64,000 nt of DNA from positions 9,309 to 73,308 of the forward strand of contig JBOGVU010000003.1 of the NCBI GenBank assembly GCA_050692915.1, read 5' to 3'. Made by a program: the position numbers and the translations under genes. The DNA is from CALAEC01 sp050692915 (GTDB lineage Bacteria; Actinomycetota; UBA4738; CALAEC01). Positions 17,124 to 25,903 of this stretch are shown piece by piece (within the stretch, counting starts at the first letter, position 1; every line of letters begins with the position of its first letter). The notes beneath the pieces are model-generated. The model did not search any database. It saw only the letters and a program-made list of their open reading frames with translations, and was not told the origin of the DNA.

Positions 17124-18299
17124 ATGGAGAGCCAGTCGGTCCTGCTCGACCTGTTCATCCTGTTCGCCGCGGCGAAGATCGCGGGCGAGCTCTTCGAGGC
17201 CATCCGTCAGCCGGCCGTGGTCGGGGAGCTGCTGGCCGGCGTGATCGTGGGGCCGCACGTGCTGGGCCTCCTCGGGGGAGGCGGGACGGACGTTCTCGAG
17301 GTCGTGGCCGAGCTCGGCGTGATCATCCTGCTGTTCACCGTGGGGCTGGAGACGAGCCTCGCCGACCTGCGGAGGGTCGGACGCCCCGCCCTGCTCGTCG
17401 GGATGCTCGGCGTGGCCCTGCCGTTCGCCGCCGGCATGGGCCTGATGATCGTGCTCGGCTACGAGCGCGCCGACTCGCTCTTCGTCTCTGCCGCCATCGT
17501 GGCCACGAGCGTCGGGGTGACGGCTCGGGTCCTCCGGGACCTCGGGGCGGTCAACACCACGGCGGCCCGGGTGATCCTGGGCGCGGCCGTGGTCGACGAC
17601 ATCCTGGCCATCATGCTGCTGGCCGTGGTCTCCGGCCTGGCCGTGGGTGACCTCTCCACGGTCGAGCTCGTGGTCCTGGTCGTGGAGGTGCTGGTCTTCC
17701 TGACCATCGTCCTGTTCCTGGGGCCCAAGGCCATCCGGCGGCTCTCCTCGATCGTCCGGGTCCCCGGCATCCCGGACTCTCCCTTCTTGGTGGCGGTCCT
17801 GCTGACCCTGGGGCTGGCCGCGGCCTCCGAGGTCATCGGCCTGGCCGCGATCATCGGGGCGTTCCTGGCGGGGCTGATCTTCGAGTTCCGGAAGGAGGAG
17901 GTGGCCACCCAGATCGAGCCGGTGTACGAGTTCCTGGTGCCCTTCTTCTTCGCCATCACCGGCAGTCAGCTCGACCCCTTCGTCTTCGGCGACCCCGGCA
18001 TCCTGGGGCTGGCGGCGATGGTGACGGCCATCGCCGTGGTCACGAAGGTTCTGGGCGGGTACGCGGGCTCGGTCGGCCTGGAGCGCCGAACCCGGCTCAC
18101 CGTCGGGGTGGGGATGGTCCCCCGGGGGGAGGTCGGCCTGATCGTGGCCTCCCTCGGGCTCGGGCTGGGCCTCGACGCGGAGCTCTTCGGCGTGGTCATT
18201 GCCATGACCGTGGTCACCACGATCGTGACGCCGCCGGTGATGAGCCCGCTGGTCCGCAGGGAACGCGCTGGCGTTCGGACGGAGCGCGCCGAGGGCTAG
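17124..18299 (+). CDS. Cation:proton antiporter (CPA2/KefB-like)
   Basis: A 391-aa membrane protein with about 12 helices of the CPA2 family (Na+/H+ or K+/H+ exchange). Motifs include QPAVVGELLAGVIVGPHVLG, LFTVGLETSLADLR, the paired Asp of AAVVDDILAI and GMVPRGEVGLI. No TrkA-N domain is fused. ATG 17124 is preceded by GGAGG at 17114-17118; GTG 17064 is an upstream in-frame option. It lies just before hppA and near the TrkA and KimA-like genes, which fits a role in K+ or Na+ balance. Confidence 0.88.
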   Translation: MESQSVLLDLFILFAAAKIAGELFEAIRQPAVVGELLAGVIVGPHVLGLLGGGGTDVLEVVAELGVIILLFTVGLETSLADLRRVGRPALLVGMLGVALPFAAGMGLMIVLGYERADSLFVSAAIVATSVGVTARVLRDLGAVNTTAARVILGAAVVDDILAIMLLAVVSGLAVGDLSTVELVVLVVEVLVFLTIVLFLGPKAIRRLSSIVRVPGIPDSPFLVAVLLTLGLAAASEVIGLAAIIGAFLAGLIFEFRKEEVATQIEPVYEFLVPFFFAITGSQLDPFVFGDPGILGLAAMVTAIAVVTKVLGGYAGSVGLERRTRLTVGVGMVPRGEVGLIVASLGLGLGLDAELFGVVIAMTVVTTIVTPPVMSPLVRRERAGVRTERAEG

Positions 18300-18301
18300 G
18301 C

Positions 18302-18307
18302 TATAAT
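18302..18307 (+). promoter_or_regulatory. -10 box TATAAT for hppA
   Basis: A perfect TATAAT, 42 bases before ATG 18349. The leader contains a small hairpin, CGGGC/GCCCG at 18311-18326, and a GAGGAGG ribosome binding site. Confidence 0.65.
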
Positions 18308-18348
18308 CCGCGGGCTTCGACGCCCGTCCCCTTGAGGAGGAACGAACG

Positions 18349-20583
18349 ATGACCGTGTTGGCCCAGGAAGGCGGCCGTATCGCGGCCGAGTTCGGGCCGT
18401 TCGAGGACAACGCTCTGCTCGTGATCCTGGCCATCTCGGTGCTGGCGCTGGTGGTGGCCTATGTCCTCATGCAGGGCGTCCTGGCGGCGCCCCAAGGGAC
18501 CGAACGGATGCGCGAGATCGCCCGGGCCATCCAGATCGGCAGCCGAGCGTACCTCAACCGCCAGTTCCGCACGGTCGGCACGTTCCTGGTGCTCCTCACC
18601 ATCGCCATCTACTTCCTCCTTCCGGCGCCGGCGGACGCGGCGCACTCGGAGACGTCGATCCGGCTGGGACGGTCGGTGGCCTTCATCCTCGGGGCCGCCT
18701 TCTCGGCCATCACCGGGTTCGTCGGCATGTGGCTCGCCGTGCGGGGGAACGTGCGCGTGGCGAACGCCGCCCGGGAGGCCGGGCTGCGGCAGGCGCTCAC
18801 GCTCGCCTTCCGCACGGGGGGCGTGGCCGGGATGTTCACCGTGGGGCTGGGCCTGCTCGGAGCGACGGCCATCCTGATGCTCTACAAGCAGGACGCCACC
18901 AGCGTGCTGGTCGGGTTCGGATTCGGCGGAGCGCTCCTGGCCATGTTCATGCGGGTGGGCGGGGGCATCTTCACGAAGGCGGCCGACGTCGGAGCCGACC
19001 TGGTCGGCAAGGTCGAAAAGAACATCCCCGAGGACGACCCCCGAAACGCGGCCACGATCGCCGACAACGTCGGGGACAACGTGGGCGACTGCGCCGGGAT
19101 GGCCGCCGACCTGTTCGAGTCGTACGAGGTGACCCTGGTTGCCTCGATCATCCTGGGGGCCGCGGCCTACGCCGGGACGCCCGAGGGAGCCATCGTGGGG
19201 GTCATGTTTCCGCTGCTGGTCCGGGCCGTGGGCGTCATCACGTCGATCGTGGGGATCTACTCGGTGCGGCCACGCTCGGAGACCGAGCACGGCATGCGGG
19301 CCGTCAACCGGGGGTTCTTCTTCTCGGCCGTGCTGTCGGCCGCGGCCGTCTACTTCGTGGCCGATCTCTACGTCGACGACCTCCGGGTGTTCTGGGCCGT
19401 TGTCATCGGCCTGGTGCTGGCGGGCGTCATCTCGGTCCTGACCGAGCACTTCACCTCCACGAAGCGGAGGCCGGTCAGGGAGATCGCCGAGTCGTCCCAG
19501 ACCGGGCCGGCCACCACGATCCTGTCGGGGTTCTCGGTCGGGCTGGAGTCGACGGTGTGGGCGATCCTGGTCATCGCCGTGACCGTGATGGCCTCGTTCC
19601 TGCTCGGAGACACCACGGCCGAGCGGCTGTACTTCATCTCCCTGGTCGGAATGGGGATGCTCACCACCGTGGGCGTGATCGTGTCGATGGACACGTTCGG
19701 GCCCGTCGCCGACAACGCGCAGGGCATCGCGGAGATGTCCGGCGAGTTCGAGGGGAAGCCGGCCGAGATCCTGCAGGGGCTCGACGCCGTGGGGAACTCG
19801 ACGAAGGCCATCACCAAGGGGATCGCCATCGCCACCGCGGTGATCGCGGCGACGTCGCTGTTCGGCTCGTTCGAGGAGGCCGTGGGCGGCGCCGGCTTCG
19901 AGATCCGGCTCAACCACCCCGACGTGCTCGTGGGCCTCCTGATCGGCGGGTCCATCGCGTTCCTGTTCTCGTCCCTGGCCATCCGGGCGGTCGGACGGGC
20001 CGCCGCCCAGGTCGTGGTGGAGGTCCGGAACCAGTTCCGGGATCACCCTGGGATCATGGAGGGCACGGAGCTGCCGGACTACGGCCGGGTGGTCGACATC
20101 TGCACGCGGACCTCGCTGCGCGAGCTGATGACGCCGGGCCTCCTGGCGGTGCTGGCCCCGATCCTGGTTGGCTTCGCCCTGGAGGCCGAGGCCCTCGGCG
20201 CCTACCTGGCCGGGGCCATCCTCACCGGACAGCTCCTCGCGGTGATGCTGTCGAACTCCGGAGGCGCCTGGGACAATGCCAAGAAGCTGGTGGAGGAGGG
20301 GCTGTACGGAGGGAAGGGGTCCGAGCCGCACATGGCCACGGTGATCGGGGACACGGTCGGCGATCCCTTCAAGGACACCGCCGGCCCCGCCCTGAACCCG
20401 CTGATCAAGGTGATGAACCTGGTGGCCCTGCTGATCGCGCCGCTGGTGGTGAGCTTCGCCGACGACACCGCCGTTCGGGTCGCGGTGGCCGCCGGGAGCG
20501 GCCTCGTGCTGGCCGGGGCGATCTGGTACTCGAAGCGCCTCAAGACCGAAGAGCTCGTGGGGCCCGTCGCGGAGGCCCCGTAG
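18349..20583 (+). CDS. hppA: Membrane proton-pumping pyrophosphatase
   Basis: A 744-aa, about 16-helix H+-translocating inorganic pyrophosphatase that couples PPi hydrolysis to H+ export. The catalytic loop [20 protein letters not shown] with [17 protein letters not shown] and the second substrate loop [14 protein letters not shown] are intact. Lys486 in [10 protein letters not shown] replaces the Ala of K+-dependent enzymes, so this is the K+-independent subclass. It has its own promoter (TATAAT) and a strong ribosome binding site. The OB-fold gene follows 8 bases later. Confidence 0.97.
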   Translation: MTVLAQEGGRIAAEFGPFEDNALLVILAISVLALVVAYVLMQGVLAAPQGTERMREIARAIQIGSRAYLNRQFRTVGTFLVLLTIAIYFLLPAPADAAHSETSIRLGRSVAFILGAAFSAITGFVGMWLAVRGNVRVANAAREAGLRQALTLAFRTGGVAGMFTVGLGLLGATAILMLYKQDATSVLVGFGFGGALLAMFMRVGGGIFTKAADVGADLVGKVEKNIPEDDPRNAATIADNVGDNVGDCAGMAADLFESYEVTLVASIILGAAAYAGTPEGAIVGVMFPLLVRAVGVITSIVGIYSVRPRSETEHGMRAVNRGFFFSAVLSAAAVYFVADLYVDDLRVFWAVVIGLVLAGVISVLTEHFTSTKRRPVREIAESSQTGPATTILSGFSVGLESTVWAILVIAVTVMASFLLGDTTAERLYFISLVGMGMLTTVGVIVSMDTFGPVADNAQGIAEMSGEFEGKPAEILQGLDAVGNSTKAITKGIAIATAVIAATSLFGSFEEAVGGAGFEIRLNHPDVLVGLLIGGSIAFLFSSLAIRAVGRAAAQVVVEVRNQFRDHPGIMEGTELPDYGRVVDICTRTSLRELMTPGLLAVLAPILVGFALEAEALGAYLAGAILTGQLLAVMLSNSGGAWDNAKKLVEEGLYGGKGSEPHMATVIGDTVGDPFKDTAGPALNPLIKVMNLVALLIAPLVVSFADDTAVRVAVAAGSGLVLAGAIWYSKRLKTEELVGPVAEAP

Positions 20584-20591
20584 GAGATCCG

Positions 20592-20948
20592 ATGGGCTGG
20601 CTCCGGCGGATGCGCCGGTTCTTCACGCAGTCCGACGAGGAACGCCTGGCGTCCGAGATCCGGGGCTGGGCTGAGGGCGTCCCCGGGACCCGCCGGATCG
20701 CCGGATGCCCCAGCCGGGAGGAGGTCAGGCTCGCGGGCATGGTCAGCCGGCTCCGGCTCCGGCCTATGAACGGGTCGATGACCCTGGAGGCCGTCATCTC
20801 CGACGGCACCGGCGAGGTCACGGCCTCGTGGACCGGCCGGAGCCACATCCCCGGCCTCACGCTCGGCACGCCGGTGGTCCTCGAGGGCGTCGTGGCCCAG
20901 GACAGGAGCGGGCTCCGGATGGTCAACCCCAGGTTCGAGTTCGCCTGA
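20592..20948 (+). CDS. OB-fold nucleic-acid-binding protein
   Basis: A 118-aa protein: an N-terminal helical part (about 40 residues) and a single OB-fold domain ([49 protein letters not shown]). It resembles the small OB-fold protein found near the trkA/ceoBC pair of mycobacteria. It follows hppA closely and converges on the TrkA genes. Molecular role unknown. Confidence 0.78.
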   Translation: MGWLRRMRRFFTQSDEERLASEIRGWAEGVPGTRRIAGCPSREEVRLAGMVSRLRLRPMNGSMTLEAVISDGTGEVTASWTGRSHIPGLTLGTPVVLEGVVAQDRSGLRMVNPRFEFA

Positions 20949-20954
20949 CGGCGG

Positions 20955-21626
20955 CTACGTCGACTCGCCCATCAGGGCGGCCCGGAGACGGTCTTCCGCC
21001 TCCTGGGTGGCGATGGCCAAGATCTCGTCCCCCGCAACGAGCTGGGTCTCCGGCTGGGGGATGACCACGTGGCCGCGGCGGAGGATGGCCACGATGGCCG
21101 AGTCCGGCGGAAGCCGAAGCTCGTAGAGAGGCCGGCCGGCGACCGGCGCGGTCTCGTCGATGGTGAGCTCGACGAGCGTGACCTGTCCCCGTTCGAGCTT
21201 CAGGAGGCGGACCAGGTCGCCCACGGTGACGGCCTCCTCCACGAGGGCGGTGAGGACGTGGGGCGGGCTCATCGGCACGTCCACGCCCCAAGCCTCCGTG
21301 AACAGCCACTCGTTCTTGGGGTGGTTGACCCTGGCCACCACATGCGGCACGCCGTACTCCTGCTTCGACAGGAGCGAGATCACCAGGTTGTCCTCGTCGT
21401 CGCCGGTGGCCGCGACCATCACGTCGCAGGTGCGGACCTCGGCCTTGTCCAGGACCCACGGCTCGCACGCGTCGCCGAGGATGAAGCTGACCCCGGGCGC
21501 GTCCTCCTGGGCGCGGTCGACCACGGCGGTGTCCTGCTCGATCACCGTGACCTGGTGGCCACGCTCGTTGAGGTCGTTGGCCAGGTGCCGTCCGATGTTC
21601 CCGGCTCCGGCGACGACGATCCTCAC
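20955..21626 (-). CDS. trkA: TrkA-family K+ uptake regulator (second of pair)
   Basis: A 223-aa cytoplasmic regulator with an N-terminal TrkA-N (RCK) Rossmann domain (VVAGAGNIGRHLANDL, then VTVIEQD) and a C-terminal TrkA-C domain (VAGRPLYELRLPPDSAIVAI). It should bind NAD(H) or another nucleotide and gate a K+ transporter. The GTG start lies 4 bases after the stop of the first TrkA gene. It matches the CeoB/CeoC pair of mycobacteria, which also lies next to an APC-type permease. Confidence 0.9.
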   Translation of the reverse strand: MRIVVAGAGNIGRHLANDLNERGHQVTVIEQDTAVVDRAQEDAPGVSFILGDACEPWVLDKAEVRTCDVMVAATGDDEDNLVISLLSKQEYGVPHVVARVNHPKNEWLFTEAWGVDVPMSPPHVLTALVEEAVTVGDLVRLLKLERGQVTLVELTIDETAPVAGRPLYELRLPPDSAIVAILRRGHVVIPQPETQLVAGDEILAIATQEAEDRLRAALMGEST

Positions 21627-21630
21627 GCCC

Positions 21631-22287
21631 TCACTCCGCCGCGGGCTCCAGGAGGAGGTCGAACTTCTCCGTGGCGTCCTTGTGCACCACGAAGTGGGCC
21701 ACGTCGCCCTCCTTGAACGTCGAGTCATCCTTCGGGATGAAGCCGGTCCCGCCACGCTCCACCCCGATCACCTCGACCTCGCCGTCGGACGTGACCGAGG
21801 AGATCTTCTTCCCGACGAGGTGGTCGGGGAGCTCGACCTGGAGGTGGAGGAGGAACCCGCCGGCCAGGGAGTCGCGCATCGTCTCCCGGCCGTGGAACAG
21901 GAGGTACTGCACCTGCTTGGCCGCCCACCGGACGCTGGCCACCGTGGGGATGTCGAGCTTCTCGTAGATGTCGGCCCGGCGGGGGTCGTAGATCCTGGCG
22001 ATGACCTTGGGCACCTTGAAGTGCTCCCGGGCCACGCGGGCCGAGACGATGTTCGAGTTGTCACCGTTCGACACGGCGATGAACGCGTCGGCCTCCCTGA
22101 TCCCCGCTTCCTCCAGCACCTCGCGGTCGAACCCCAGGCCCACGACCATCTTGGCGTCGAAACCGGGAGGGAGACGATCGAAGGCCTCCTTCCGCTTGTC
22201 GACGATGGACACCGTGTGCCCGGCCTTGCCCAGCTGGATCGTGAGCTCCGCGCCGACCCGGCCGCACCCCATGATCACGAAATGCAC
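21631..22287 (-). CDS. trkA: TrkA-family K+ uptake regulator (first of pair)
   Basis: A 218-aa RCK protein with GCGRVGAELTIQLGKAGHTV and VSIVDKR, a TrkA-N fold, and a TrkA-C-like end. It is the promoter-proximal member of a two-gene operon. GTG 22287 is chosen because a -10-like TACCCT (22300-22295, minus strand) ends 7 bases upstream. It is divergent from the first KimA-like permease, 96 bases apart, suggesting coordinated expression and that the pair regulates that permease. Confidence 0.9.
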   Translation of the reverse strand: MHFVIMGCGRVGAELTIQLGKAGHTVSIVDKRKEAFDRLPPGFDAKMVVGLGFDREVLEEAGIREADAFIAVSNGDNSNIVSARVAREHFKVPKVIARIYDPRRADIYEKLDIPTVASVRWAAKQVQYLLFHGRETMRDSLAGGFLLHLQVELPDHLVGKKISSVTSDGEVEVIGVERGGTGFIPKDDSTFKEGDVAHFVVHKDATEKFDLLLEPAAE

Positions 22288-22294
22288 GGGGGAC

Positions 22295-22300
22295 AGGGTA
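22295..22300 (-). promoter_or_regulatory. -10-like TACCCT for the trkA pair
   Basis: On the minus strand TACCCT ends 7 bases before GTG 22287, the leaderless spacing seen elsewhere in the window. Confidence 0.45.
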
Positions 22301-22370
22301 GCGTGACCCGCCCGGGAGCCCAAGCCCTCGGCCCGGGATCCCGCCGGTCGGAGGGGCCCCGGACCCGTGC

Positions 22371-22376
22371 CAGAAT
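22371..22376 (+). promoter_or_regulatory. -10-like CAGAAT for permease 1
   Basis: CAGAAT ends 7 bases before ATG 22384. It mirrors the trkA promoter in the 96-base divergent gap. Confidence 0.4.
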
Positions 22377-22383
22377 GCCGCCT

Positions 22384-24669
22384 ATGGCCTCGGTGGGGAC
22401 CATCGTCAAGCGGGTGCTCGTGGGGCGACAGGTGGCCTCATCCCGCCTGGAGCACACCCTCCTGCCCAAGGTCCTGGCGCTGCCGGTCTTCTCCTCGGAC
22501 CCGCTCTCCTCGGTGGCCTACGCCACCGAGGAGATGATGATCGTCCTGGCCGTGGCAGGCGTGGGGGCGTTCAGCCTGATGCTCCCGATCGCCTCGGTCA
22601 TCGCCGTGGTGCTGGCCATCGTCATCACCTCGTACCGGCAGACGGTCCGGGCCTACCCACAGGGAGGAGGCTCGTACATCGTGGCCCGCGAGAACCTGGG
22701 GACGATCCCGGGCCTGATCGCCGCGTCGGCGATCCTGCAGGACTACGTGCTCACGGTGGCGGTGAGCATCACCGCGGGGACCGTCGCCATCGTCTCCGCC
22801 GCCCCCGGGCTCGTCGACCAGCGGGTCCCTATCGCCCTCGCCCTGATCACGTTCATCGCCCTAGTGAACCTCCGGGGGGTGCGCGAGGCGGGGACCCTAT
22901 TCGCCGTCCCCACGTACGGGTTCGTGGCCTGCGTGTTCGTCACCCTGATCGTCGGGCTCGTCCAATGCCTGGACGGGTGCCGCATGGCGGCCAGCGCGGA
23001 CGAGGTGATCCACGCGGAGGGAGCGCTGGCGCTCTTCCTGGTCCTGAGGGCGTTCGCCTCGGGCTCCACCGCGCTCACGGGCGTCGAGGCGATCGCCGAC
23101 GGCGTCCAGGCGTTCCGGCGGCCTCAGTCCAGGAACGCCGCCGCCACCCTGGCCGTGATGGGGGTGATGTCGATCAGCATGTTCCTGGGCATCACCTTCC
23201 TGGCCCGGGCCCTCCACGTGCGGGTGGCCGAGCACCTGGCTGGCGTGAAGTCGGTGCTGGCCCAGATCGGGGAGTCGGTGTTCGGCGGCGGGTTGATGTT
23301 CTACGTCCTCCAGGTGTTCACCGCGCTGATCCTGATCCTGGCCGCGAACACCGCCTACCAGGACTTCCCCAGGCTCTCCGCGATCCTGGCCCGCGACAGG
23401 TTCATGCCCAGCCAGTTCCGTAACCGCGGGGACCGGCTGGTCTTCTCCAACGGCATCGTGGTGCTCTCGGGCCTGGCGATGCTGCTGGTGTGGATCTTCG
23501 ACGCCGATCTCACCAGCCTGATCCAGCTGTACGTGGTGGGCGTGTTCACTGCCTTCACCCTCTCCCAGGCGGGGATGGTCCGTCGGTGGGTGAGGCTCGG
23601 GGAGCCTGGCTGGCGGCGGAGCGCCATCATCAACGGGATCGGGGCGACCGCCACCGGCGTCGTCCTGGTCATCGTGGCGGTCACGAAGTTCGCGGGCGGC
23701 GCCTGGATCGTGATCTCCGCCATGCCGGTCATCGTCACATTCTTCCTCCTCATACACCGCCACTACACGCGCGTGGCACACGATCTCGATCGGGGCGCCG
23801 TGCGCTTCGGCGAGACCGGTGAGAACCACGTGGTTCTCGTGATGAAGACGTTCGACGCGTCTACCGTGGAGGCCCTCGGCTACGTCCGCTCGCTTCGGCC
23901 GGCCAGCCTCGTGGCTCTCTACGTGGGTGACGAGCAGCTCGACGATGCCCAGGCCCGATGGTCCGAGATCGCCAGAGAGGCTCCGCCCCTGATCGCCCCG
24001 GGCCCCGGCCACCCCGTCGACGCCGTGATCCATCACATCCGGGGCATCCGCAGGGCGCCGCGGGACTTCATCACTGTGGTCATCCCCGAGCTGTTCCGGA
24101 GCCGCTCTTTGCTGGGCGCGGTGATGATGCCGGTGACGTTCCGCCTGAAGGTGCGCTTGCTCCGGGAGCCACAGGTCGTCATCACGGACGTCCCGGTGCT
24201 CGAGGAGGAGGGGCGCCCCGAGGGGGTGGACGTCCGTCCACTGATCCCCGAGCGGGTCGAGGCCCTGGTGTTCGTGGCCTCGCCACACGACGCAGCCGTG
24301 CGGGCCCTGAACTACGCGGAGTCCATGAACGCCCACGCGACCAGGGCAGTGTTCCTGGCCACGGAGCCCGAGGAGGCCCCGGAGGTCCTCCGCCGGTGGG
24401 CGGAGCGGGGGATCGGGGTGCGGCTCGACGTGGTGGAGGCCCCGTTCCGCGACCTGGGCCCGCCCCTGCTCGAGGAGGTTCGCCGCGTCACCGCGGACCC
24501 CGGGACCGTGGCCGTGGTCATCATCCCCGAGTTCCTGGTCACCAGGTGGTGGCATCGCCTCCTGCACAACAACAGGGCCCTGTTCATCAAGCGCCAGCTG
24601 CTTTTCGAGCCGCGGGTGATCCTGTCGAGCGTCCCGTACCAGCTGGGAGGTCCGAATGAATCGAGATGA
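22384..24669 (+). CDS. KimA-like APC/KUP-type permease, copy 1
   Basis: A 761-aa protein: about 12 membrane helices in residues 25-470 (LALPVFSSDPLSS, SYRQTVRAYPQGGGSYIVA, NLRGVREAGTLFAVPTYGF, GSTALTGVEAI), then a roughly 270-residue cytoplasmic part with two similar halves, each with an FMxPVTFRLKVRL- or RLLHNNRALF-type end, probably universal-stress-like. Annotated broadly as an amino-acid permease, but the closest described type is KimA, a K+/H+ symporter, and the adjacent TrkA pair supports K+. It overlaps the HD gene by 14 bases. A near copy lies at 27622-29889. Confidence 0.82.
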   Translation: MASVGTIVKRVLVGRQVASSRLEHTLLPKVLALPVFSSDPLSSVAYATEEMMIVLAVAGVGAFSLMLPIASVIAVVLAIVITSYRQTVRAYPQGGGSYIVARENLGTIPGLIAASAILQDYVLTVAVSITAGTVAIVSAAPGLVDQRVPIALALITFIALVNLRGVREAGTLFAVPTYGFVACVFVTLIVGLVQCLDGCRMAASADEVIHAEGALALFLVLRAFASGSTALTGVEAIADGVQAFRRPQSRNAAATLAVMGVMSISMFLGITFLARALHVRVAEHLAGVKSVLAQIGESVFGGGLMFYVLQVFTALILILAANTAYQDFPRLSAILARDRFMPSQFRNRGDRLVFSNGIVVLSGLAMLLVWIFDADLTSLIQLYVVGVFTAFTLSQAGMVRRWVRLGEPGWRRSAIINGIGATATGVVLVIVAVTKFAGGAWIVISAMPVIVTFFLLIHRHYTRVAHDLDRGAVRFGETGENHVVLVMKTFDASTVEALGYVRSLRPASLVALYVGDEQLDDAQARWSEIAREAPPLIAPGPGHPVDAVIHHIRGIRRAPRDFITVVIPELFRSRSLLGAVMMPVTFRLKVRLLREPQVVITDVPVLEEEGRPEGVDVRPLIPERVEALVFVASPHDAAVRALNYAESMNAHATRAVFLATEPEEAPEVLRRWAERGIGVRLDVVEAPFRDLGPPLLEEVRRVTADPGTVAVVIIPEFLVTRWWHRLLHNNRALFIKRQLLFEPRVILSSVPYQLGGPNESR

Positions 24670-25207
24670 AGCGGTGGCCTTCGTCCGGGGGAAGGCGGAG
24701 AAAGAGACGACCGTGCGCCATCTGATCAGCGTCGAGGGGGTGATGCGTCGGCTGGCCCGGCACTTCGGCGAGGACGAGGATATGTGGGGCCTGACCGGCC
24801 TGTTCCACGACCTCGACCAGGATCAGACGCACGAGGACCCCGAGAGGCACGCCAACCTGGCCGCCGAGTGGCTCCGCGAGGCGGGGGTCGACGATGGGAT
24901 CGTGAACGGCGTGCTGGCGCACGCTCACGAGCGCTACCGGACCGACCGGATGTCGCAAGCGGTCGTGCACGCCGACGCGGTGGCGGGGCTCCTCGTGGCC
25001 GCGGCACTGGTTCGCCCGGAGAAGGCGAACGGGATGAAGGTGTCCTCGGTGCGGAAGAAGCTGAAGGACAAGGCGTTCGCTCCCGGCGTGAACAGAGAGG
25101 AGATCACCGAGGCTGAGGACCGCCTCGGCCTGGAGCTGGAGGAGTTCCTGGCGCTCGGTATCGAGGGGCTCCAGTCTGTGGCGGCGGAGATCGACCTGGC
25201 GCCCTGA
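24656..25207 (+). CDS. HD-domain phosphohydrolase
   Basis: A 183-aa metal-dependent phosphohydrolase of the HD/HDIG type. The metal site is visible: His in VRHLISVEGV, HD in LFHDLDQDQ, His in DPERHANLAAEW, and HAHERY. The C-terminal third is helical and charged. It is translationally coupled to permease 1 (14-base overlap). Because KimA-type transporters are controlled by cyclic di-AMP in other bacteria, a nucleotide-cleaving role is conceivable, but this is only an inference; the substrate cannot be read from sequence. Confidence 0.85.
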   Translation: MNRDEAVAFVRGKAEKETTVRHLISVEGVMRRLARHFGEDEDMWGLTGLFHDLDQDQTHEDPERHANLAAEWLREAGVDDGIVNGVLAHAHERYRTDRMSQAVVHADAVAGLLVAAALVRPEKANGMKVSSVRKKLKDKAFAPGVNREEITEAEDRLGLELEEFLALGIEGLQSVAAEIDLAP

Positions 25208-25210
25208 TCC

Positions 25211-25903
25211 TCAGTCCGGCTCGGGATCGGGGCGCCAGCGGTAGCCGAGGCCGGGCTCGGTGACGACGAAACGAGGGCGGCTCGGATCGTCCGCGAGTTT
25301 GCGGCGGAGGGCTCGAACGTAGATCCGGACGTAGTGCGTCTCGGCGAGGTACCCGGGACCCCACACCTTTGTCAGGAGCCACCGATGGGTGAGCAGCTTC
25401 CCGGGGTTCGTGACGAAGGCCTCCAGGAGTCGCAGCTCGGTGGGCGTGAGCCGGACGTCCGTGCCGTCCAGGGTGACCAGGCGACGGGACAAGTCGACCT
25501 CGAGCTCGCCGAACCGAAGGCGAGGCGCGGGCGGCTCCGGGTGGGCCCGCCGCTCCACGGCGCGCATCCTGGCCAGGAGCTCGCCCATGGAGAACGGCTT
25601 CGTGACGTAGTCGTCGGCGCCGGCATCGAGGGCCTCGATCTTGTCCTGCTGGGCATCGCGGACGGACAGCACCAGGATCGGCACGTCGGTGAAGGCCCGC
25701 AGTCGGCGGATCACCTCGTGGCCGTCGATGCCCGGAAGGCTGAGGTCCAGGATCACCAGGTCGAAGGCCGCGCCCCCCGCCGCGTCGAGAGCGGTCTCCC
25801 CGTTCCCCGCGGTGGCGACCTCGTAGCCCCGTCCCCGGAGGTTGGTCCGGACGGCCCGGAGGATCTGCGGGTCGTCGTCGACGACGAGGATCCGCTGACT
25901 CAA
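25211..25903 (-). CDS. kdpE: KdpE-like response regulator
   Basis: A 230-aa OmpR/KdpE-family regulator. Receiver domain residues 3-118: acidic pocket VVDDDP, phospho-acceptor Asp53 in LDLSLPG, Lys in VTKPF. C-terminal winged helix (about 130-228): LTPTELRLLEAFVTNPG, HYVRIYVRALRRKL, GLGYRW. TTG 25903 overlaps the kinase stop (TTGA), so the pair is coupled. No kdpFABC is present in the window, so its target is probably a neighbouring permease. Candidate sites lie at 27360-27413. Confidence 0.9.
   Translation of the reverse strand: MSQRILVVDDDPQILRAVRTNLRGRGYEVATAGNGETALDAAGGAAFDLVILDLSLPGIDGHEVIRRLRAFTDVPILVLSVRDAQQDKIEALDAGADDYVTKPFSMGELLARMRAVERRAHPEPPAPRLRFGELEVDLSRRLVTLDGTDVRLTPTELRLLEAFVTNPGKLLTHRWLLTKVWGPGYLAETHYVRIYVRALRRKLADDPSRPRFVVTEPGLGYRWRPDPEPD

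Noticed and set aside
22288..22383. Riboswitch (ydaO/c-di-AMP type) upstream of permease 1
   Set aside because: The gap is too short and shows no riboswitch-like structure; promoters on both strands explain it.
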